DNA of 64,000 bases from Phytohabitans flavus (lineage in GTDB: Bacteria; Actinomycetota; Actinomycetes; Mycobacteriales; Micromonosporaceae). The notes under the pieces are model-generated. The model ran no database searches. It saw only the letters and a list, made by a program, of their open reading frames with translations, and had not been told where the DNA came from. Every line of letters starts with the position of its first letter. Position 1 is the first letter of the stretch. The position numbers were made by a program, and so were the translations under genes. Of the stretch, positions 60,242 to 64,000 are shown in pieces. Location of the stretch: NCBI RefSeq assembly GCF_011764545.1, contig NZ_AP022870.1, positions 8,624,001-8,688,000 on the forward strand, read 5' to 3'.

Positions 60242-62290
60242 GCCAGACATCGACAAGGCTCCTGCCCTCGGACTCCCAGCTGGCCAGCAGGTGCCGCCCG
60301 TCGGCGCTGAACCCGGCCAGCGCCCGCCGGCTCGGCGTCTCGCGCGCCCGGAATACCTCCTGCTCAGTCGCGATGTCGTGCACGAGTAGCACCCAGGAGC
60401 CGTCACTGGCCTCCAGCATCGCGGCCCGCAGCTGACCGTCGGGGCTGGCGACCCTGCCACTGAAGCCCTGCGTGCGGCTGCGGCTGGAGTAGTCCGGGTT
60501 TCGGCGGGTCCACGCCTCGTCGGTAACCTTGTCGATCCGGCCACCGGTGCGCAGGTCCCAGATCGTGAACGTGGAGCGGCGGTAGCGCCCCACCGCCTTG
60601 CCCTCCACCTCGACGGCCAGGCGCCACTCCACCTCGTTGACCCGCACATCGGAGGCGCCGCCCGGGTCGCGGAAGCGGGTGACCAGCTTGCCGGTGTCGA
60701 TGTCCCAGACCGAGAACCAGCTTTCCGAGTCCCACGCGACAAGGCAGAGCCGCCCATCAGGGCCCACGAACACCCGGCCGCCCACCGGCGTCGCGCCGCT
60801 CGGCTCGGGGACGAACTCGCCGGTCAGGGCCGCTTCGCCGACCGTGCGGTATCGCACGTAGCGCCCGGCGCCGTCGCACTCCACCAGCCGCTGGCGGTCG
60901 GGGTGAGCAGCCACGAGCCGGCGACCTCCAGCCGGTGCTGGAGCGGAGGCGGGTGCTCGGCGAGCGCCTTGGGTGTCTTCGCGGCGGACGCGACCAGCAC
61001 CGGGCCCACCTGCTGGCCGGCGGCGGCGCGGTGCGCGAGCAGCGTGCCGGCCTTGGGCGCGACGAGGTCGAACACCCGGTCGTCCGGCGCCCGCACATGA
61101 GCCACGACCGCGCCCGCCGTATACGGCTGGCCCTCGGCGACAAGCCATCGCACCAGCTCGCCCCGGCCACCCGGGATGTCCCAGGCCACCGGCTCGATCC
61201 GCCAGCTCGGCCGGTCGGCCTGCACCGCGCGGCTGGGCGCCCCGACCGACCAGCGGGCCGCGCCACGGGCGACCGCCAGCTCCGGCTCTGTCGCCCGACG
61301 GACCGGGTGGCCGAGCGTGGCGCGGAGGGTCGGCTCGGCCATCGGCAGCCGCGCACCACCGCCGGCGAGCACGACGGCGCCCAGGTCGGCGGGAGTGGCA
61401 CCGGCCGCGGCGAGCACCGTATGGCAGCTGGTCGCGAGCCACCGCAGCGCGGGCTCGGCGAACGCCGCGAGCCACTCGCGGGTCAGCCGGTACGGCGGGG
61501 TGATCGGCGTGAGGTGGTCGGTCACCTCTTCGGTGTCGGCGAGCTGGTGTTTGAGCCGCCGCACGAAGTCGATCGCCTCGTAGTAGGCCCGCAGCCCGGC
61601 GTCGCCCGGCGCGGCGAGCAGCGGCTCCAGCCAGGTGCGCCCCTCGGAACGGAGATCGTTGATCAGCAGCGCGTCGAGGTCGTGGCCGGCGGCGGAGGTC
61701 TCCTGGGCCAGCTGGGCCGTGTAGTTGCCGCGCACCTGCACGAGCGCGACGGTCCAGGTGGCGCCGAGCACGCAGGCTAGCACCAGCGTCCCGCCGGGCA
61801 GCCCGCCGCCGGTCTCCGGATCGAGGGCGGCCGCCACCGCGCTCGACACAAGCTCCACATCGGAGAAGCCGGCCGCCTCGCCCGCCGCGCTCAGCACGTC
61901 CCGGCGCGGGTCGCCAGCCAGGTACGACGCGGGTGTGGTGAGCGTCACGCGGTCGACGTTCGCGCCGTACTGCTGGCGTGCCTCGCCCCGCACCGCCGCC
62001 AGGTACGCGCTCAGCGCCTCGCCTCCGGTGATCTCCCGCCCCTCCAGCCACATCGATGCCTGAGCGTCGACCGCCCGCCGCGGGCCATCGATATACCGCC
62101 GGGGTATGGCGCGCTTGCGTCGCTCGGCAACGGTGCCGAAGACATAGCCCGTGTCGTCGAGGCAGACCGAAGAAGGCCAGACCAGGCTGCCAGTGCCCGG
62201 CTCGCGCAGGAGCCCGGACTGGTCACCGACGACCAATGCCACGCGGGTGGCCGACGTGCCGACATCGACCACCAGGATCGGCTCGGCCAT
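60234..62290 (-). CDS. Hsp70-like protein with C-terminal WD40-like beta-propeller (apparent frameshift)
   Basis: 685 residues when repaired. N-terminal Hsp70-like domain: ILVVDVGTSATRVALVV, LTTPASYLAGDPRR, LAGGGARLPMAEPTL; the phosphate-2 site is degenerate (VLACVLGATWTVALV). At GGGG 60900-60903 one base is missing, after which the frame continues through WD-like units (SWFSVWDIDTGKLVTRF, FTIWDLRTGGRIDKVT, WVLLVHDIATEQEVF, SLVDVWHV). ATG 62290. An unusual chaperone-propeller fusion; cotranscribed with the next Hsp70-like gene. Confidence 0.8.
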
Positions 62291-62526
62291 GAGCGGTCCT
62301 TGAGGGGAATGGGGGCGGCTGGAAGTTTCGAACTACAGGGAGTTCCGGCATAGTTTCCGCGAGTCTTACGGCCACGTCCACCCTCCGGAGGGTCACGGCA
62401 CAAGCCAAGCGGACGATGTGGATGCAGCGGAAACAGGTCGGTAACAATCGATCGACCAATCCGGGTACCGTACGGCACCGAAGTACCGATATGGGCGCGC
62501 AGATGATCGGCGAGAGGCTGGCATTG
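62291..62526. other. Divergent promoter region between the Hsp70-like operon and sigK
   Basis: 236 bases without a gene. It contains a short hairpin CCCTCCGGAGGG and A/T-richer stretches upstream of the sigma gene; no unambiguous promoter pair was identified. The Hsp70-like ATG at 62290 lacks a strong ribosome site. Confidence 0.5.
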
Positions 62527-63153
62527 ATGAGCGAGGGCGGCAACGAGGGGCCGCAGCGGGTGGAGCAGCTATCGGCCGTGCCCGCGTCGCCGCCGGACCC
62601 CGCCGCGGAGGCCGGCGAGCTGCTGCGCGCGGTCGCGCGCGGCGACGAGGCCGCGTTCACGCGCCTCTACGACCTCGTGGCCCCACGGGTGTACGGCCTG
62701 GCCCGGCGGGTCCTGCGTGACCCCGCCCAAGCCGAGGAGGTGGCGCAGGAGGTGCTCGTCGAGGTCTGGCGCACCGCCAGCCGCTACGACCCGGCGCGCG
62801 GCTCGGCCACCTCGTGGGTCTTCACGATCGCCCACCGCCGCGCCGTCGACCGGGTCCGCTCGGAGCAGGCCGGCGCCGAGCGGGCCCGCCGGGTGGCGGC
62901 CACGCAGGGCGAGACGCCGTACGACGAGGTGGTCGACCAGGCCACCACGCGCCTTGAGCAGCAGCAGGTGCGGCGGTGCATCCAGACGCTCACCGGGCTC
63001 CAGCGCGAGGCGATCACGTTGGCCTACTACGGCGGGTACACGTACCGCGAGGTCGCCGAGCTGCTCGGCACCGCGCTGCCGACCATCAAGACGCGCATGC
63101 GGGACGGGTTGATCCGGCTGCGCGACTGCCTCGGCGTGGAGGTGACGGCATGA
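62527..63153 (+). CDS. sigK: ECF sigma factor, SigK type
   Basis: 208 residues from ATG 62527 (upstream ATG 62491 possible). Region 2: RVYGLARRVLRDPAQAEEVAQ, EVLVEVWRTASRYDPARGSA; region 4: LTGLQREAITLAYYGGYTYR, ELLGTALPTIKTRMRDGL. Directly followed by a zinc-binding RskA-type anti-sigma gene with an ATGA overlap, the layout of SigK-RskA in actinobacteria. The anti-sigma factor is released by redox or regulated proteolysis. Confidence 0.88.
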   Translation: MSEGGNEGPQRVEQLSAVPASPPDPAAEAGELLRAVARGDEAAFTRLYDLVAPRVYGLARRVLRDPAQAEEVAQEVLVEVWRTASRYDPARGSATSWVFTIAHRRAVDRVRSEQAGAERARRVAATQGETPYDEVVDQATTRLEQQQVRRCIQTLTGLQREAITLAYYGGYTYREVAELLGTALPTIKTRMRDGLIRLRDCLGVEVTA

Positions 63154-63920
63154 CTGACGTACACAGTGATGCCCACGCGCTCGCCGGGGCGTATGCGCTG
63201 CACGCCCTGTCCGACATCGAGCGGGCGGCGTTCGCCCGCCATCTGGCCGGGTGCGAGTCCTGCACACACGAGGTCGCCGAGCTGGAGGAGACCGCCGCGC
63301 GGCTGGCCGACGGCGCCTGGTCGATCCCGCCACCCCGCCTCCGCGACAACGTGCTCGCCGAGATCCGCCAGACCCGCCAGGTGGCGCCGGGCCGCCCGGA
63401 TAGTCCGGCCCGCGCCGTGTCCACTACCACCGGCGGCGGCTGGCGGCGCAGGCCGCTCATGGTCGCGGCAGCCGCCGCCGTGGTCCTGGCCGCGGGCACG
63501 GGCACGGTGTCATACGTGGCGCAGGAGCAGCGGGTACGGGACGAGCGCGCCACAGCCGAGGCCCTCCGCGCCGAGTCGGCCCGGATCCAGGAGGTGCTCG
63601 CCGCCTCCGACGCGCGGCTGCGCTCCGCACCGGTGACCGGGGGCGGGCAGGTCACGATGGTGCTCTCGGAGAGCCTGGACGAGGGCGTGGTCATGCTCTC
63701 CGGCGCCCAACCGCCCGGTACCGACCGGGCGTACCAGCTCTGGTACCTCTCCAGCGGCGGGCTGGACTCGCGCGGCGTGCTCCCGGCCGGCGAGGGCGGG
63801 GCGACCAAGCTCATCAAGAACATCCGCGGCATGGACAACCTCGGCGTCACGATCGAGCCGAAGGACGGCTCGACTACACCGAGCGCGCCGACGGTGGCGA
63901 GTGTGCCCACGGATGCCTGA
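63150..63920 (+). CDS. rskA: Anti-sigma-K factor RskA
   Basis: 256 residues. N-terminal zinc-binding anti-sigma domain with H-x3-C-x2-C in RHLAGCESCTHEVAELEE, one membrane helix (LMVAAAAAVVLAAGTGTVSYVA) and an outer RskA domain (AQPPGTDRAYQLWYLSSGGL, IKNIRGMDNLGVTIEPKDGS). ATG 63150 overlaps the sigK stop by ATGA. Membrane-held inhibitor of SigK. Confidence 0.92.
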   Translation: MTDVHSDAHALAGAYALHALSDIERAAFARHLAGCESCTHEVAELEETAARLADGAWSIPPPRLRDNVLAEIRQTRQVAPGRPDSPARAVSTTTGGGWRRRPLMVAAAAAVVLAAGTGTVSYVAQEQRVRDERATAEALRAESARIQEVLAASDARLRSAPVTGGGQVTMVLSESLDEGVVMLSGAQPPGTDRAYQLWYLSSGGLDSRGVLPAGEGGATKLIKNIRGMDNLGVTIEPKDGSTTPSAPTVASVPTDA

Positions 63921-63943
63921 AGATATTCGCTTCCCGCCGTCGC

Positions 63944-63982
63944 TAAGGTGATGCCGTGACGTTTTTCTTCCTCGCCCGCTGA
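63944..63982 (+). promoter_or_regulatory. Leaderless promoter and Phe-rich leader peptide (MTFFFLAR)
   Basis: TAAGGT (63944-63949), 6 nt, then GTG 63956 opening an 8-codon frame that reads MTFFFLAR and stops at 63980-63982. CCCGCT (63975-63980) and AGCGGG (63991-63996) form a stem around the stop codon. Three consecutive Phe codons suggest an attenuator for a phenylalanine or aromatic-pathway gene (such as DAHP synthase, pheA or pheST) lying beyond the window. Confidence 0.6.
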
Positions 63983-64000
63983 CCCCCACTAGCGGGTCGC

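Noticed and set aside
1096..62290. Programmed frameshifting as the reason for the many broken frames
   Set aside because: Programmed sites carry a slippery heptamer and a stimulatory structure and occur singly. Here many unrelated genes are hit, always with one missing base in simple G/C runs.
1..64000. tRNA, rRNA, insertion sequences, prophage or att sites
   Set aside because: No cloverleaf with a T-loop GTTCRA box, no transposase or integrase motif, and no flanking target duplications were seen on either strand.

Overview
The window is high-GC DNA of an actinomycete, most likely a member of the Micromonosporaceae. This is inferred from gene content: Kgd N-terminus, MprAB-PepD-like locus, SigK-RskA pair, IniB-like protein, CBM2 chitinases, and many promoters with a -10 element only 5-8 nt before the start codon. 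No rRNA, tRNA, CRISPR array, IS element or prophage was recognised.

Layout. 0-6 kb: the 5' end of a 2-oxoglutarate decarboxylase/dehydrogenase gene, an ABC exporter pair, a DUF3052 gene, an OlsB/OlsA-type acyltransferase pair, and a DUF4097-PadR pair with its own operator cluster. 6-10 kb: an MprA-MprB-HtrA envelope-stress locus with 11-bp-spaced direct repeats before mprA and htrA. 10-15 kb: a very large composite membrane protein (PqqD-like, M50 protease, cyclic-nucleotide-binding-like, FecR-like, Ig-like), a zinc-ribbon microprotein and an IniB-like protein. 15-18 kb: an orphan MsiK/MalK-type ATPase and a CBM2-GH18 chitinase. 18-33 kb: housekeeping and lipid genes (Ser/Thr kinase, patatin, acyltransferase, CutA, desaturase, CDF transporter, pterin dehydratase, FHA protein), a MerR-peroxiredoxin-enolase fusion, arginine catabolism genes (rocD, DDAH-like), Nei and YbdK. 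33-40 kb: a polysaccharide island with a GH16-CBM6 glucanase, two more CBM2-GH18 chitinases and two LacI regulators. 40-50 kb: SDR, membrane proteins, MFS, an oxidoreductase, a ClpP-like protein without recognisable catalytic residues, an ABC exporter with a two-component system, and a STAS protein. 50-62 kb: an ECF sigma / companion / cytosolic subtilase / TPR-CHAT protease module, an Erm methyltransferase behind a leader peptide and stacked hairpins, a second two-component system and two Hsp70-like proteins, one carrying a beta-propeller. 62-64 kb: SigK-RskA and a Phe-rich leader peptide whose downstream gene lies outside the window.

At least twelve apparent frameshifts occur in nine genes. 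Every one is a missing single base, nearly always in a short G or C run, and family-typical sequence continues in the adjacent frame. I read them as sequencing/assembly deletions and annotate those genes as repaired full-length genes. A dispersed ~80-bp repeat occurs five times, each time just after a stop codon and in the orientation of that gene, accompanied by two families of strong hairpins.

The most system-like novelty is the sigma-companion-subtilase-TPR-CHAT group at 50.6-55.8 kb. It looks like a protease-controlled sigma-factor circuit; the function is inference.
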